Shown piece after piece: positions 24,941 through 35,158 of a stretch of DNA of 64,000 nt. The DNA is from Crocinitomicaceae bacterium (lineage in GTDB: Bacteria; Bacteroidota; Bacteroidia; Flavobacteriales_D; Crocinitomicaceae), in contig JAQXBM010000080.1 of assembly GCA_029252405.1 (NCBI GenBank), positions 1-64,000 of the forward strand, given 5' to 3'. The stretch's first letter is position 1, and each line of letters begins with the position of its first letter. Below the pieces are notes generated by a model. It saw only the letters and a program-made list of their open reading frames with translations, was not told the origin of the DNA and did no database searches. Made by a program: the position numbers and the translations under genes.

Positions 24941-25489
24941 ATGGAAAAGCAAGTCATTCTCAATTCGAAACATTTTGAGCTCACGATTAACCGACTTTGC
25001 TATCAATTAATCGAACGACACAACGATTTTTCAAACACTGTTCTTATTGGGCTTCAACCACGCGGAGTCAATGTCCTTGAACGTATTAAAACTCAATTGG
25101 AGTCAATCCTAGGCAAAGAAGTGGTGTGCGGTAAACTGGATATCACATTCTACCGAGACGATTTCCGAAGAAGAGAAACACCAATTATTCCAAGCACGAC
25201 CAATATCGATTTCGTAATCGAGAATAAAAAAGTGGTGCTTATGGATGATGTACTTTTCACGGGACGTACAATTCGATCTGGACTAGATGCACTTTTAGCC
25301 TACGGTCGTCCTGAAAAAGTGGAATTGTTGTCGATGATTGATCGTCGATTCAAAAGAGATTTACCCATTCAAGCTGATTACGTTGGAAAAACTGTCGACA
25401 CACTGATTTCTGAGCGCGTGTCAGTCGAATGGAAAGAAATAGAAGGAGAAGATAAAGTCATACTTTTTACACCAGAAACAAATGGATAG
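24941..25489 (+). CDS. pyrR: bifunctional pyr operon regulator / uracil phosphoribosyltransferase
   Basis: The 182-aa PRTase-fold protein has the PRPP-binding loop VVLMDDVLFTGRT (residues 98-110), GLQPRGV near 37-43 and the LDITFYRDD segment, all characteristic of PyrR. In Gram-positive bacteria PyrR binds pyr mRNA and senses UMP, and it also converts uracil to UMP. Here the leader appears too short for classic attenuation, so uracil salvage or another form of control may dominate. It overlaps pyrB by 8 nt, so the two genes form an operon. Confidence 0.93.
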   Translation: MEKQVILNSKHFELTINRLCYQLIERHNDFSNTVLIGLQPRGVNVLERIKTQLESILGKEVVCGKLDITFYRDDFRRRETPIIPSTTNIDFVIENKKVVLMDDVLFTGRTIRSGLDALLAYGRPEKVELLSMIDRRFKRDLPIQADYVGKTVDTLISERVSVEWKEIEGEDKVILFTPETNG

Positions 25490-26414
25490 CTTAAGCGTTG
25501 ATCATCTCACAGGAATAGAGCACCTAACTGAAAATGATATTCAACTCATCTTCAAAACGGCCGATTCTTTCAAAGAAGTGATCAATCGATCCATTAAAAA
25601 AGTTCCTTCTCTACGAGATATTACCATCGCCAATTTATTCTTCGAGAATTCGACGCGAACGCGACTTTCATTCGAACTTGCTGAGAAACGACTTTCTGCG
25701 GATGTCGTGAATTTCTCTGCCGCGAGTAGTTCAGTGAAGAAAGGTGAAACATTAATTGACACTGTCAACAACATCCTTTCGATGAAAGTAGATATGGTGG
25801 TGATGCGACATCCGAATCCTGGAGCGGCGAAGTTCTTATCGGAAAGAGTAGATGCCAAAGTGATCAATGCCGGAGATGGAACACACGAACATCCGACGCA
25901 AGCACTTTTGGATGCATATTCAATCCGAGAGAGATTAGGCGAAGTGAAAGGAAAGAAGATTGTGATCGTTGGTGATATATTGCACTCACGTGTGGCACTT
26001 TCTAATATCTTCTGTCTCCAACAACTCGGGGCTGAAGTGATGGTGTGTGGACCGACAACGCTCATTCCAAAATACATTCACGAATTGGGTGTGAAAGTAG
26101 AGCATGACTTGAAGAAAGCGCTCGAATGGTGCGATGTGGCAAACATGCTACGCATCCAATTGGAACGACAGGACATCAAGTATTTCCCATCATTGCGCGA
26201 GTACTCAATGCAATACGGATTAACCAAAGAAATACTCGACGGACTTCCAAAGAAAATCGTAGTAATGCACCCCGGACCAATCAATCGAGGTGTGGAGATT
26301 ACCAGTGACGTAGCTGATTCGGATCAGGCAATCATTTTAGATCAAGTTGAGAACGGAGTAGCGGTACGAATGGCGGTGATTTATTTGTTAGCGTCGAAAA
26401 TTGAGCGCCAATAA
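25482..26414 (+). CDS. pyrB: aspartate carbamoyltransferase catalytic subunit
   Basis: The 310-aa cytosolic enzyme condenses carbamoyl phosphate with aspartate, the committed step of pyrimidine synthesis. Visible hallmarks are the carbamoyl-phosphate loop STRTR (57-61), SSSVKKGE (82-89), HPTQ (137-140), MLRIQLER and HPGPINRG. Length is typical of catalytic chains; no pyrI is adjacent. It is coupled to pyrR by an 8-nt overlap. Confidence 0.96.
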   Translation: MDSLSVDHLTGIEHLTENDIQLIFKTADSFKEVINRSIKKVPSLRDITIANLFFENSTRTRLSFELAEKRLSADVVNFSAASSSVKKGETLIDTVNNILSMKVDMVVMRHPNPGAAKFLSERVDAKVINAGDGTHEHPTQALLDAYSIRERLGEVKGKKIVIVGDILHSRVALSNIFCLQQLGAEVMVCGPTTLIPKYIHELGVKVEHDLKKALEWCDVANMLRIQLERQDIKYFPSLREYSMQYGLTKEILDGLPKKIVVMHPGPINRGVEITSDVADSDQAIILDQVENGVAVRMAVIYLLASKIERQ

Positions 26415-26455
26415 ATTAAAATTTGCTCATTTTGAAATCGAACAGAGGATTTTAG

Positions 26456-26463
26456 TACATTTG
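26456..26463 (+). promoter_or_regulatory. -7 box of the STAS gene
   Basis: TACATTTG fits TAnnTTTG, and a TTTG at 26431-26434 stands 21 nt upstream. The ATG follows at 26481. Confidence 0.5.
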
Positions 26464-26480
26464 AGAAACAACAACAAAGA

Positions 26481-26822
26481 ATGGATTTCATAATTGACCA
26501 GAAAGATCTAACTGCAATCGTAAAGACAAATGTTGAAAAGCTGAATGCGACAAACGCTTCCGATTTAAAAGGAGAATTAGCCGTATTGAACAAGAAAAGC
26601 ATCAACAATATCATCATTGATATGTCTAAAACGAAATATTGCGACTCTTCTGGTTTGAGTGCTATCTTGCTGGCAAATCGCTTGTGCAAAGACACCAATG
26701 GAAAGTTCATTCTGTGCGGACTTCAATCGAACGTTCAGAAACTAATTGAAATTGCTCAGTTGGATCGCGTCTTATCAATTACTTCAGACGAAGATTCCGC
26801 GCTTGAGTTAATCGCGCAGTGA
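26481..26822 (+). CDS. STAS domain protein (anti-sigma factor antagonist-like)
   Basis: The 113-aa single STAS domain resembles SpoIIAA/RsbV. In that family an unphosphorylated Ser lets the protein release a sigma factor or stressosome partner, and a kinase of the HATPase type reverses this. The conserved site DSSGLSAIL places the phosphorylatable residue at Ser56 or Ser57. No anti-sigma kinase is adjacent; the SiaB-like kinase at 20892 is the only candidate in the window. The gene overlaps the ribonuclease Z start by 4 nt. Confidence 0.88.
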   Translation: MDFIIDQKDLTAIVKTNVEKLNATNASDLKGELAVLNKKSINNIIIDMSKTKYCDSSGLSAILLANRLCKDTNGKFILCGLQSNVQKLIEIAQLDRVLSITSDEDSALELIAQ

Positions 26823-27736
26823 GTTTTTTAGTTACAATACTCGGAAGCGGCGCTGCAGTGCCAACCGCCAAACGAAACCCTACTAGTCAATACGTCCAAT
26901 GCAGTAGTCGATCAATTCTCATTGATTGCGGCGAAGGAACGCAAATGCAATTCCGAAAATTCGGAATGAAATACCAAAAAGTTGACTTAATTCTCATTTC
27001 GCACTTGCACGGCGACCATTATTTCGGACTCGTAGGATTGTTGAGTACCATGCATATGATGGGCAGAACGCGCGCCATTGAAATCTATGGACCGAAAGGT
27101 TTGAAAGATATTGTGGATATTCAATTGCACGCAGCAGGATCGCGTTTGTCCTTTGATGTACACATCCACGAAGTAGAACCAGAAACTAGTGGCATCCTGT
27201 TCGAGGATAATAAGATCAAAGTGGAATATTTCCCACTGGCGCACAAAATTCCCACAAACGGATTCATCATTCTTCAAAAGGAGAAAGAACGGAAACTCAA
27301 CATTGAAAAAGCTGAAGCAGACGGCGTGAAAATTCGCTATTACCATCTTTTGAAAAAGTCGGAGGATGTTGTTGATGCGGAAGGACGATTGCTTCGTTTT
27401 GAAGATTACACCTTTAAAGCAGGAAATGAGTTGAGGTATGCATATTGCTCAGATACGAAGTATCACGAGCCCATCATCGAATTTATTGAGGGTGTTGATG
27501 TACTCTATCACGAGGCGACTTTTGTCGATGCTCACCAAGACCGAGCGAAAGGCACGAAGCATTCTACAGCCAGACAAGCAGCTACCATTGCTAGCGAAGC
27601 AAAGGTTGGTAGATTGTTGATGGGGCATCTCAGTGCTCGCTATGATGACGGCGAAGTTCACCAGCAAGAAGCAAGAGAAATCTTTCAGTATTCGCATTTT
27701 GTCGAAGACGGGGAAGTCATTCGAATCGATAAGTAA
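26819..27736 (+). CDS. rnz: ribonuclease Z
   Basis: The 305-aa metallo-beta-lactamase-fold endonuclease removes 3' extensions from tRNA precursors. The zinc motif HLHGDH (62-67), the N-terminal LGSGAAVPT, the DCGEGTQ strand and the C-terminal KHSTARQAA and GHLSARYDD segments match RNase Z. The GTG start at 26819 overlaps the preceding stop (GTGA) and is followed directly by the usual N-terminal strand, so no ATG alternative is needed. Coupling to a STAS protein is frequent in Bacteroidota, though its meaning is unknown. Confidence 0.95.
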   Translation: MSFLVTILGSGAAVPTAKRNPTSQYVQCSSRSILIDCGEGTQMQFRKFGMKYQKVDLILISHLHGDHYFGLVGLLSTMHMMGRTRAIEIYGPKGLKDIVDIQLHAAGSRLSFDVHIHEVEPETSGILFEDNKIKVEYFPLAHKIPTNGFIILQKEKERKLNIEKAEADGVKIRYYHLLKKSEDVVDAEGRLLRFEDYTFKAGNELRYAYCSDTKYHEPIIEFIEGVDVLYHEATFVDAHQDRAKGTKHSTARQAATIASEAKVGRLLMGHLSARYDDGEVHQQEAREIFQYSHFVEDGEVIRIDK

Positions 27737-27772
27737 GTTGCTTTCCTCTTCACGAATTGGTATTTTAACAGT

Positions 27773-28825
27773 ATGAAACTCATTCTCCTCGGATTCTCCA
27801 TTGCCTTATTCTTTTCCTGTGCCGATACTAAGCCCAACGATTCTGAAACACCACTGCTGAACAGCACGGATTCCGTAGTTGTATTGGATAAAATGTCAGG
27901 AGTCAGTCTGGAAATGCCTTCGAAACCAATTGAAAGCGACAAAATGGACGCGATTGTAGATTTCGGTGCGAAATGGGTAGCGGCTATTCCATACGGATAT
28001 ACTGAAGAAGGACAGGCAAAGGTCAATTTCAACTATGATGGACGATGGTGGGGAGAATCAATCAATGGTGCCGGAGAATGCATCGAATTCGCTCAATCCA
28101 GAGAACTAAAAACCTTGTTAAAACCTCATGTTTGGGTCGTTGGACAAGGTTGGCCCGGAGAATTCGATTTGAATAGCGAAAATGAATGGCTTATCTGGGA
28201 ATCGACTTACAGAGATTACATTTTGGCGTGCGCGACACTGGCCGATTCAATGAATGTAGACGTATTCTGCATCGGTACCGAATACAGAAAATCTGTTGTC
28301 AAACGGGATAAGTTTTGGAGAAGACTCATTGATGAAGTGCGTGAAATTTACTCAGGACCAGTGACGTATGCAGCAAACTGGGACAATTACGAAAATGTCA
28401 AGTTTTGGGATAAGCTCGATTTCATCGGGATTGATGCTTATTTCCCCTTATCGAAAGAGAAGGAACCCTCATTGGATCAATTAAAAACGGGTTGGATCAA
28501 AAAATCGAAAGAACTCAAAACATTTTCAGAGAAATGGGATAAGAAAATTGCCTTTACGGAATACGGATTCAAAAGTGTCGATTTCATGAATGGTGGATCT
28601 AAGAGTGAGGAAGATCTGAAGCCAAACATGAAAAATCAAGAGAAGGGATACACAGCGTTTTTCAACACCATTTGGAAAGAAGAATGGATGCTCGGTGGTT
28701 TCCTTTGGAAGTGGCATTTTTATGAAAACGCAGGTGGATTAGAAAACACGCGATACACTCCTCAGAATAAACCCGCACAAGAAATCGTTAAAGCCTTTTA
28801 CGGAGGTAAATTAGAATCCGATTAA
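27773..28825 (+). CDS. glycoside hydrolase family 113-like lipoprotein
   Basis: The 350-aa lipoprotein (signal ending in FFSC, Cys16) has a TIM-barrel glycoside hydrolase domain. Glu170 in CIGTEYRK is the likely acid/base and Glu263 in FTEYGF the likely nucleophile, an arrangement like GH113 beta-mannanases and related clan A enzymes. KPHVWV, GQGWPG and GIDAYFP are other recognisable barrel strands. It probably acts on a mannan-like or other beta-glycan at the cell surface or in the periplasm, but the substrate cannot be set by eye. It is monocistronic, 36 nt after rnz. Confidence 0.75.
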   Translation: MKLILLGFSIALFFSCADTKPNDSETPLLNSTDSVVVLDKMSGVSLEMPSKPIESDKMDAIVDFGAKWVAAIPYGYTEEGQAKVNFNYDGRWWGESINGAGECIEFAQSRELKTLLKPHVWVVGQGWPGEFDLNSENEWLIWESTYRDYILACATLADSMNVDVFCIGTEYRKSVVKRDKFWRRLIDEVREIYSGPVTYAANWDNYENVKFWDKLDFIGIDAYFPLSKEKEPSLDQLKTGWIKKSKELKTFSEKWDKKIAFTEYGFKSVDFMNGGSKSEEDLKPNMKNQEKGYTAFFNTIWKEEWMLGGFLWKWHFYENAGGLENTRYTPQNKPAQEIVKAFYGGKLESD

Positions 28826-28942
28826 CGCGATTTTGTAGCGATTAGCCCAACTTTCCTTACGATTCGTTGATAACTCAAGTAATCAACGGGATTTAGTGAA
28901 TAAGTTCTCCGAATTTCGGTGAAAATCAGCCCTTCAGTTCAT

Positions 28943-28950
28943 TATCTTTG
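28943..28950 (+). promoter_or_regulatory. parE: -7 box of parE
   Basis: TATCTTTG lies 26 nt before the ATG at 28977. No convincing -33 element is seen. Confidence 0.5.
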
Positions 28951-28976
28951 GTAGTTGTCCAAATCAATCGGAAAAA

Positions 28977-30869
28977 ATGGCTGAAAATCAATACACAGAA
29001 GATAATATTAAATCCCTCGACTGGAAGCAACATATCCGTTTACGACCGGGAATGTACATCGGGAAACTTGGAGATGGATCAGCTGCAGATGACGGAATCT
29101 ATATCCTCGTGAAAGAAATTATCGATAACAGTATCGATGAGTTCGTGATGGGGAATGGAAAACAAATCACCGTGAAAGTGAAAGATGGAGTTGTTTCTGT
29201 TCGCGATTACGGTCGTGGAATTCCTTTAGGAAAAGTGATTGATTGCGTTTCAAAGATCAACACAGGAGGAAAATACGATTCTAAGGCCTTTAAGAAATCC
29301 GTTGGATTGAATGGAGTTGGTACCAAAGCAGTGAATGCTCTATCTAGCCATTTTATGGTGTATTCAGTGCGCGATGGTGAAAAGAAACAAGTGACTTTCT
29401 CTCAGGGAGAGATTGTTGAAGATCTTCCAATTTCCTTAACGGATGAAAAGAACGGTAGCTATTTTGAATTCATTCCTGATGAAACGGTTTTTAAGAAAGT
29501 CAATTTCAAGACGGTCTACCTTCAGAAAATGATGTGGAATTATTGTTACCTCAATAGAGGATTGACGATAAAAATGAACGGTGAAAAGTTCTTCTCGAAA
29601 AATGGACTGAAGGATTTGCTCGAAAACAACATGGACGGCGATCCATTGTACCCAATCATTCACTTGGAAGGTTACGATATCGAAGTGGCATTCACGCACG
29701 GGAAAACATACGGAGAGGATTACTCATCCTTCGTAAACGGTCAGCATACAACACAAGGAGGTACGCACCAAAGTGCATTCCGTGAGTCGGTAGCGAAAGT
29801 GATCAAAGATTTCTACGGTAAAAACTACGAAGCATCGGATATTCGCCAGTCGATTGTGGCAGCTGTGGCAGTGAAAGTTGTCGAGCCAGTATTCGAATCA
29901 CAAACGAAAACCAAATTAGGTTCTCAAGAAATTGAACCAGGTGGAAAATCGATGCGAGCTTTCATCAATGATTTCTTGAAAGAGAAGTTGGACAATTTCT
30001 TGCATCGTAATCCTGACGTTGCGGAAACAATTGAAAAGAAAATCAAGCAATCGGAGAAGGAGCGAAAAGAACTTTCAGGAATTCGAAAAATTGCACGAGA
30101 TAGAGCGAAGAAAGCGAACCTTCACAACAAGAAGCTACGCGATTGCAGAGTGCACTTCACAGATGCGAAGAACGACCGACGCGAAGAAACAACTTTGTTC
30201 ATTACAGAGGGAGATTCGGCGAGTGGATCAATCACGAAATCAAGAGATGTAAACACGCAAGCCGTATTCTCATTGAGAGGTAAGCCCTTGAACTGTTTTG
30301 GTTTGACGAAAAAAGTGGTGTACGAAAACGAGGAATTTAATTTGATTCAAGCAGCTCTCAATATTGAGGACGACATGGATGATCTTCGCTACAACAAAAT
30401 CGTAGTCGCAACCGATGCCGATGTCGATGGAATGCACATTCGAATGCTGCTTTTAGCGTTCTTCCTGCAATTCTTCCCCGATTTGATCAAACGAAATCAC
30501 GTCTACATCTTGCAAACGCCACTCTTCAGAGTTAGAAACAAGAAAAAGACGATTTACTGCTATTCCGACGAAGAAAGACGCAATGCGATTGACGAACTCG
30601 GTCGAAATCCTGAAATCACCCGATTTAAAGGACTCGGGGAGATCTCACCAGACGAGTTCAAAAACTTTATTGGAGAAGACATGCGCCTTGAGCCAGTAAT
30701 TCTCTCAAAAGAATCTTCAATTGAGACGATTCTATCATATTACATGGGTAAAAATACCCAACAACGACAAGAGTTCATCATCAACAACCTTCGAGTGGAG
30801 GGAGATCTTGATGAGGAAATAGCCGAAAATGATTCATCGAAAGATGACGAACTAGAAAAAGCATCCTAA
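28977..30869 (+). CDS. parE: DNA topoisomerase IV subunit B
   Basis: The 630-aa ATPase subunit of a type IIA topoisomerase contains the GHKL ATP site ([30 protein letters not shown]), a transducer domain and a C-terminal TOPRIM domain with TEGDSASGS and [10 protein letters not shown]. The next gene encodes subunit A with a 3-nt gap. That pairing and the shorter length favour topoisomerase IV, which decatenates daughter chromosomes, over gyrase. The acidic C-terminal tail is not part of a domain. Confidence 0.93.
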   Translation: MAENQYTEDNIKSLDWKQHIRLRPGMYIGKLGDGSAADDGIYILVKEIIDNSIDEFVMGNGKQITVKVKDGVVSVRDYGRGIPLGKVIDCVSKINTGGKYDSKAFKKSVGLNGVGTKAVNALSSHFMVYSVRDGEKKQVTFSQGEIVEDLPISLTDEKNGSYFEFIPDETVFKKVNFKTVYLQKMMWNYCYLNRGLTIKMNGEKFFSKNGLKDLLENNMDGDPLYPIIHLEGYDIEVAFTHGKTYGEDYSSFVNGQHTTQGGTHQSAFRESVAKVIKDFYGKNYEASDIRQSIVAAVAVKVVEPVFESQTKTKLGSQEIEPGGKSMRAFINDFLKEKLDNFLHRNPDVAETIEKKIKQSEKERKELSGIRKIARDRAKKANLHNKKLRDCRVHFTDAKNDRREETTLFITEGDSASGSITKSRDVNTQAVFSLRGKPLNCFGLTKKVVYENEEFNLIQAALNIEDDMDDLRYNKIVVATDADVDGMHIRMLLLAFFLQFFPDLIKRNHVYILQTPLFRVRNKKKTIYCYSDEERRNAIDELGRNPEITRFKGLGEISPDEFKNFIGEDMRLEPVILSKESSIETILSYYMGKNTQQRQEFIINNLRVEGDLDEEIAENDSSKDDELEKAS

Positions 30870-30872
30870 TAA

Positions 30873-33569
30873 ATGGCTGAAGACGAAAACGACGATTTAG
30901 ATAACCTCAACGAGGAAAATTCAGAAGATCAGAACGAAGGTGGAATTCCACCCGCTGACGATGGAATTATTCCTGTAAGTGGACTCTATGAAAATTGGTT
31001 CCTCGATTACGCATCTTATGTAATTCTTGAACGCGCCGTTCCTGGTTTGTACGACGGTTTGAAGCCCGTACAACGAAGAATCTTGCATTCGATGAAGGAA
31101 ATGGATGATGGTCGCTACAACAAAGTGGCGAATATCATCGGTAACACGATGAAGTACCACCCGCACGGGGATGCTTCCATTGGAGATGCCTTGGTGCAGA
31201 TTGGTCAGAAAGATTTGATGATCGACATGCAAGGAAACTGGGGTAACACACTCACAGGTGATAAAGCGGCGGCTGCTCGTTACATCGAGGCACGTCTGTC
31301 GAAATTTGCCTTGCACATTGCCTTCAATGCGAAAACAACGAAGTGGCTCAGTAGCTATGATGGTCGTAACAAGGAACCTGAAAATTTACCGATGAAGTTC
31401 CCACTTCTTTTGGCACAAGGCGCTGAAGGGATTGCAGTCGGGATGGCGTGTAAAATCATGCCACACAACTTCATTGAATTGATCGAACAGTCAATTAACC
31501 ATTTGAGAGGAAAAAGGGTGACGCTTGTTCCTGATTTTCCGAATGGTGGGATGGCTGATTTCTCGAACTACAACGATGGTTTGCGTGGAGGAAAGATTCG
31601 ACTTCGAGCGAAGATTAGCAAACGCGACACCAAGACATTAGTCATCAACGAGGTTCCTTATGGAACGACAACATCACTGATTGATTCTATCCTGAAAGCA
31701 AACGATAAGGGTAAAATTAAGATCAAAAAAGTAGAAGACAACACGGCGCAAGTAGCGGAAGTGATCATCCACTTGGCTTCAGGTGTTTCTCCAGATAAAA
31801 CGATTGACGCGCTTTACGCGTTCACGGATTGTGAAGTGTCAATTTCTCCTAACTCATCGATTATTGATGGAGATACTCCGCGTTTCATGGGGGTTAGTGA
31901 AATTCTAAAAGCGAATACTGACAGTACGGTTGAATTGCTCAAGAGAGAGTTGGAAATTCGTTTGGATGAACTGCAACGACAATGGCATTTCTCGACGCTG
32001 GAGAAAATCTTCATTCGTGAAGAAATGTACATTGACTTCAAGAAATACAGCGATAAAACAACGCTTTTTGAATATTTGTACAAAGCATTCAAGCCCTTCA
32101 AAAAACTCCTGATTCGGGAAATTATTGATGAAGATCTTCAGAAATTGACGCAAATTCCAATGATTCGTATTACGCGTTTCGATTCAGATAAGGCGGACGA
32201 TACGATTGCCAAGATTGAGGCGGAAATGGAAGAGGTAAAGAACCACCTTGAGAATCTCATCACGTATGCAATTGATTATTTCAAAGATATCAAAACACGA
32301 TTCGGCGAAGGAAAAGAGCGTAAAACAGAGATCAAAACATTCGATTCGATTTCAGCGAAGAAAGTAATCATCCGAAATAAGAAATTCTACGTCGATTACG
32401 AGGAAGGATTTGTAGGGTACGGATTGCGCGGCGCAGAATACATCAGTGATTGTTCTGAAATTGACGACATCATTGTTTTCTTCTCAACAGGGAAGATGAT
32501 GGTGACGAAAGTTTCCGACAAGAAGTTCGTTGGAAAAGGAATCATGTACGCGAACGTTTGGAAAAAGGGCGATAAGCGAACTGTTTACCACATGATTTAC
32601 CAAGATGGTAAAGGCGGACCAACGATGATGAAGCGATTTAACGTGAATTCGATTACAAGAGATAAAGAATACGATCTGACCAAAGGAACGAAAGGTTCTA
32701 AAGTATTGTACTTCAATGTGCACCCGAATGGAGAGCGTGAAGTAGTTACAGTTGTTCTAAGAGCACGTCCACACCTCAAGCGATTGAAGTGGGACATCGA
32801 TCTTGGAGAATTGTTGATCAAAGGTCGTGCTTCAGGCGGAAATCGTGTTACCAAGGAAATCGTTTCGAAAATCGTTCAAAAAGAAGTTGGTGGATCAACA
32901 CTAGCCGCTCGAAAAATTTGGTTCGATGAAGTAGTTGGTCGATTAAATGATGACAACAGAGGTAAATTTGTCGGTTCATTCAAAGGTGAAGACAAGATTC
33001 TCACGATCTACAAATCCGGAGAATACCGTCTATCGCACTTCGATCTCTCGCTCCACTTCGATGATGACATGATTCACATTGAAAAATGGGTTCCAGAAAG
33101 ACCGATTTCTGTCGCATACTATGACGGATCTAAGGAAATGCACTACGGAAAGCGTTTCATCTGTGAAGTAACAAGCGACAAGAAAGTATCCTTTATTAAT
33201 GAGCACGAAGACTCATACATGGACGCGGTTTCAACTGGGTTCAAACCGAGAATTCGCGTTGTTTACAACAAACTCCTCAAGGCAACGAAAAAATTGCCGG
33301 ATACGATCATTGAAATGGATGAATTCATCGATGTGAAAGGAATGAAATCTCAAGGAAATCAAATCACGAAGTTGAAAGTGAAGGAAATTGTTCTGGATCA
33401 CGATATCGAAGGAGACGTTCCTTGGCCAGAACCTGAGAAATTAGAGCCACCAGCACCAGTAGAGGAAGCTGATGATGCAGCTGAAGGATCAGAAGAGGCT
33501 CCAACAAAGATGGAATGGGATTTATCCAAGAAGGAAGATGATGATAAGGATCAAAAGAAATTGTTCTAA
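30873..33569 (+). CDS. parC: DNA topoisomerase IV subunit A
   Basis: The 898-aa DNA-breakage subunit has an acidic N-terminal extension of about 30 residues. The winged-helix core follows, with YDGLKPVQRRIL, HPHGDAS and the active-site Tyr137 in AARYIEARLS. A coiled-coil neck and a C-terminal beta-pinwheel with weak repeats such as VGKGIMYANVWKKG come next. The last 50 residues are an acidic, low-complexity tail ending in DQKKLF. It follows parE at once, and a strong terminator ends the operon. Confidence 0.94.
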   Translation: MAEDENDDLDNLNEENSEDQNEGGIPPADDGIIPVSGLYENWFLDYASYVILERAVPGLYDGLKPVQRRILHSMKEMDDGRYNKVANIIGNTMKYHPHGDASIGDALVQIGQKDLMIDMQGNWGNTLTGDKAAAARYIEARLSKFALHIAFNAKTTKWLSSYDGRNKEPENLPMKFPLLLAQGAEGIAVGMACKIMPHNFIELIEQSINHLRGKRVTLVPDFPNGGMADFSNYNDGLRGGKIRLRAKISKRDTKTLVINEVPYGTTTSLIDSILKANDKGKIKIKKVEDNTAQVAEVIIHLASGVSPDKTIDALYAFTDCEVSISPNSSIIDGDTPRFMGVSEILKANTDSTVELLKRELEIRLDELQRQWHFSTLEKIFIREEMYIDFKKYSDKTTLFEYLYKAFKPFKKLLIREIIDEDLQKLTQIPMIRITRFDSDKADDTIAKIEAEMEEVKNHLENLITYAIDYFKDIKTRFGEGKERKTEIKTFDSISAKKVIIRNKKFYVDYEEGFVGYGLRGAEYISDCSEIDDIIVFFSTGKMMVTKVSDKKFVGKGIMYANVWKKGDKRTVYHMIYQDGKGGPTMMKRFNVNSITRDKEYDLTKGTKGSKVLYFNVHPNGEREVVTVVLRARPHLKRLKWDIDLGELLIKGRASGGNRVTKEIVSKIVQKEVGGSTLAARKIWFDEVVGRLNDDNRGKFVGSFKGEDKILTIYKSGEYRLSHFDLSLHFDDDMIHIEKWVPERPISVAYYDGSKEMHYGKRFICEVTSDKKVSFINEHEDSYMDAVSTGFKPRIRVVYNKLLKATKKLPDTIIEMDEFIDVKGMKSQGNQITKLKVKEIVLDHDIEGDVPWPEPEKLEPPAPVEEADDAAEGSEEAPTKMEWDLSKKEDDDKDQKKLF

Positions 33570-33611
33570 GAAACACTTACACTTCGAACTTCACACTCAC
33601 ACTAAAAAAAC

Positions 33612-33633
33612 GGGAGCTTCGGCTCCCTTTTTT
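33612..33633 (+). terminator. intrinsic terminator after parEC
   Basis: GGGAGC (33612-33617) and GCTCCC (33622-33627) enclose a stabilising TTCG tetraloop, and six T follow. Confidence 0.95.
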
Positions 33634-33656
33634 GTCGCAGAATCCTCTCATTTCCA

Positions 33657-33687
33657 TTGATTTTCCAAGAAGAAACCATTATTTTTG
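33657..33687 (+). promoter_or_regulatory. rocD: promoter of rocD
   Basis: TTG at 33657-33659 and TATTTTTG at 33680-33687 are 20 nt apart. The leader to the ATG at 33789 is about 95 nt, long for this window, but I see no recognisable riboswitch in it. Confidence 0.65.
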
Positions 33688-33788
33688 CGACACCGACTTT
33701 TTAGGTCACCCTACGGATGATTTCTCTCCACGAATGAGGAAAGGATAACAGTTCTCCGAGATGAACGACTCAATTCAAAATTAAAAAG

Positions 33789-35072
33789 ATGAACACGACA
33801 GCAGAAAAAATGTCATCAGCGGATTTAGTGCAACTTGAAGATAAACACGGAGCACACAATTATCATCCCTTGGAAGTTGTTTTGTCTCGAGGTGAAGGAG
33901 TTCACGTGTGGGACGTAGAAGGTAAAAAATACTACGATTTCTTATCAGCTTATTCAGCCGTAAATCAAGGTCACTGTCACCCGAAAATTGTTGGGGCAAT
34001 GGTAGATCAAGCGAAAACATTAACATTAACGTCGCGTGCGTTCTACAACGATGCACTTGGACCATACGAAAAATACGTAACGGACTATTTTGGATTCGAC
34101 AAAGTGCTTCCAATGAACACTGGAGCAGAAGCCGTTGAAACAGCCATCAAATTGTGTCGTAAATGGGCATATGAGGTAAAAGGAATAGCAGAAGATCAAG
34201 CTCAAATCATCGTGTGTGGCGGAAACTTCCACGGACGTACAACAACTATCGTATCGTTCTCGGATGACGCCAACGCAAAAGATAACTTCGGACCATTCAC
34301 TCCAGGATTTATCCGAATTCCTTACAACGATACAGCAGCTTTAGAAGCAGCATTGAAGCAAGATAACATTGCAGGATTCTTAGTGGAGCCAATTCAAGGT
34401 GAAGCGGGAGTATTTGTTCCAGACGAAGGATATTTGGAGAAAGCGCAAGCATTGTGTAAAGATGCTGGCGCCTTGTTCATTGCTGATGAGGTTCAAACGG
34501 GAATCGCGCGTACAGGTTCTTTATTGGCAGTTTGCGGAAACTGTTCATGTGGAAATACGTGTCAGAAAGATCCTGAGACTTACGTTCAACCGGATATTTT
34601 GATCCTTGGGAAAGCTATTTCAGGAGGAGCATACCCAGTTTCTGCAGTATTGGCAGACAATCATATTATGAACGTTATCAAGCCAGGACAGCACGGTTCG
34701 ACTTTTGGAGGAAATCCAGTTGCAGCGAAAGTAGCGGTTGCGGCGTTAGAAGTTGTAAAAGATGAAAACCTAGCCGCAAACGCTGATCGATTAGGAAACC
34801 TCTTTCGTTCAGAAATGAATAGAATCATCGAAAGCACTGATTTGGTATTGAAAGTTCGCGGAAAAGGATTGTTGAACGCGATTTTGATCAACGATACAGA
34901 AGACAGCGATACAGCTTGGAACTTGTGTGTGGCAATGAAGGAAAATGGATTGCTAGCGAAGCCAACTCACGGAAACATCATTCGTTTCGCTCCACCTCTG
35001 GTAATGACGGAAGAGCAATTGATGGAATGCGTTGCTATCATCGAAAAAACAATCTTGAACTTCAAGAAGTAA
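33789..35072 (+). CDS. rocD: ornithine--oxo-acid aminotransferase
   Basis: The 427-aa class III PLP aminotransferase moves the delta-amino group of ornithine to 2-oxoglutarate, giving glutamate semialdehyde, which cyclises to pyrroline-5-carboxylate. [34 protein letters not shown] and the PLP Lys275 in [17 protein letters not shown] are RocD signatures. Between ARTGSLLA and VQPDILILG it carries a small Cys cluster, Cys249, Cys252, Cys254 and Cys258 ([10 protein letters not shown]), where many RocD proteins have only a short DxxxVxPD loop. This may bind a metal. ProC, the next enzyme, is encoded at 38484. Confidence 0.92.
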   Translation: MNTTAEKMSSADLVQLEDKHGAHNYHPLEVVLSRGEGVHVWDVEGKKYYDFLSAYSAVNQGHCHPKIVGAMVDQAKTLTLTSRAFYNDALGPYEKYVTDYFGFDKVLPMNTGAEAVETAIKLCRKWAYEVKGIAEDQAQIIVCGGNFHGRTTTIVSFSDDANAKDNFGPFTPGFIRIPYNDTAALEAALKQDNIAGFLVEPIQGEAGVFVPDEGYLEKAQALCKDAGALFIADEVQTGIARTGSLLAVCGNCSCGNTCQKDPETYVQPDILILGKAISGGAYPVSAVLADNHIMNVIKPGQHGSTFGGNPVAAKVAVAALEVVKDENLAANADRLGNLFRSEMNRIIESTDLVLKVRGKGLLNAILINDTEDSDTAWNLCVAMKENGLLAKPTHGNIIRFAPPLVMTEEQLMECVAIIEKTILNFKK

Positions 35073-35109
35073 ATAGATTAGGCAGTAGTAACTGCAAAAG
35101 AATCAACGG

Positions 35110-35146
35110 AATGCCCGCTAGCTTTGTTAGTGGGCATTTTCTTTTT
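35110..35146 (+). terminator. intrinsic terminator after rocD
   Basis: AATGCCCGCTAG (35110-35121) pairs with TTAGTGGGCATT (35127-35138), including two G-U pairs, around a 5-nt loop, and a T-rich run follows. Confidence 0.9.
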
Positions 35147-35158
35147 AATGTTGGTGGT

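Noticed and set aside
25541-26077. 178-codon antisense frame inside pyrB
   Set aside because: pyrB motifs are intact on the plus strand, and the reverse frame has shadow-like composition.
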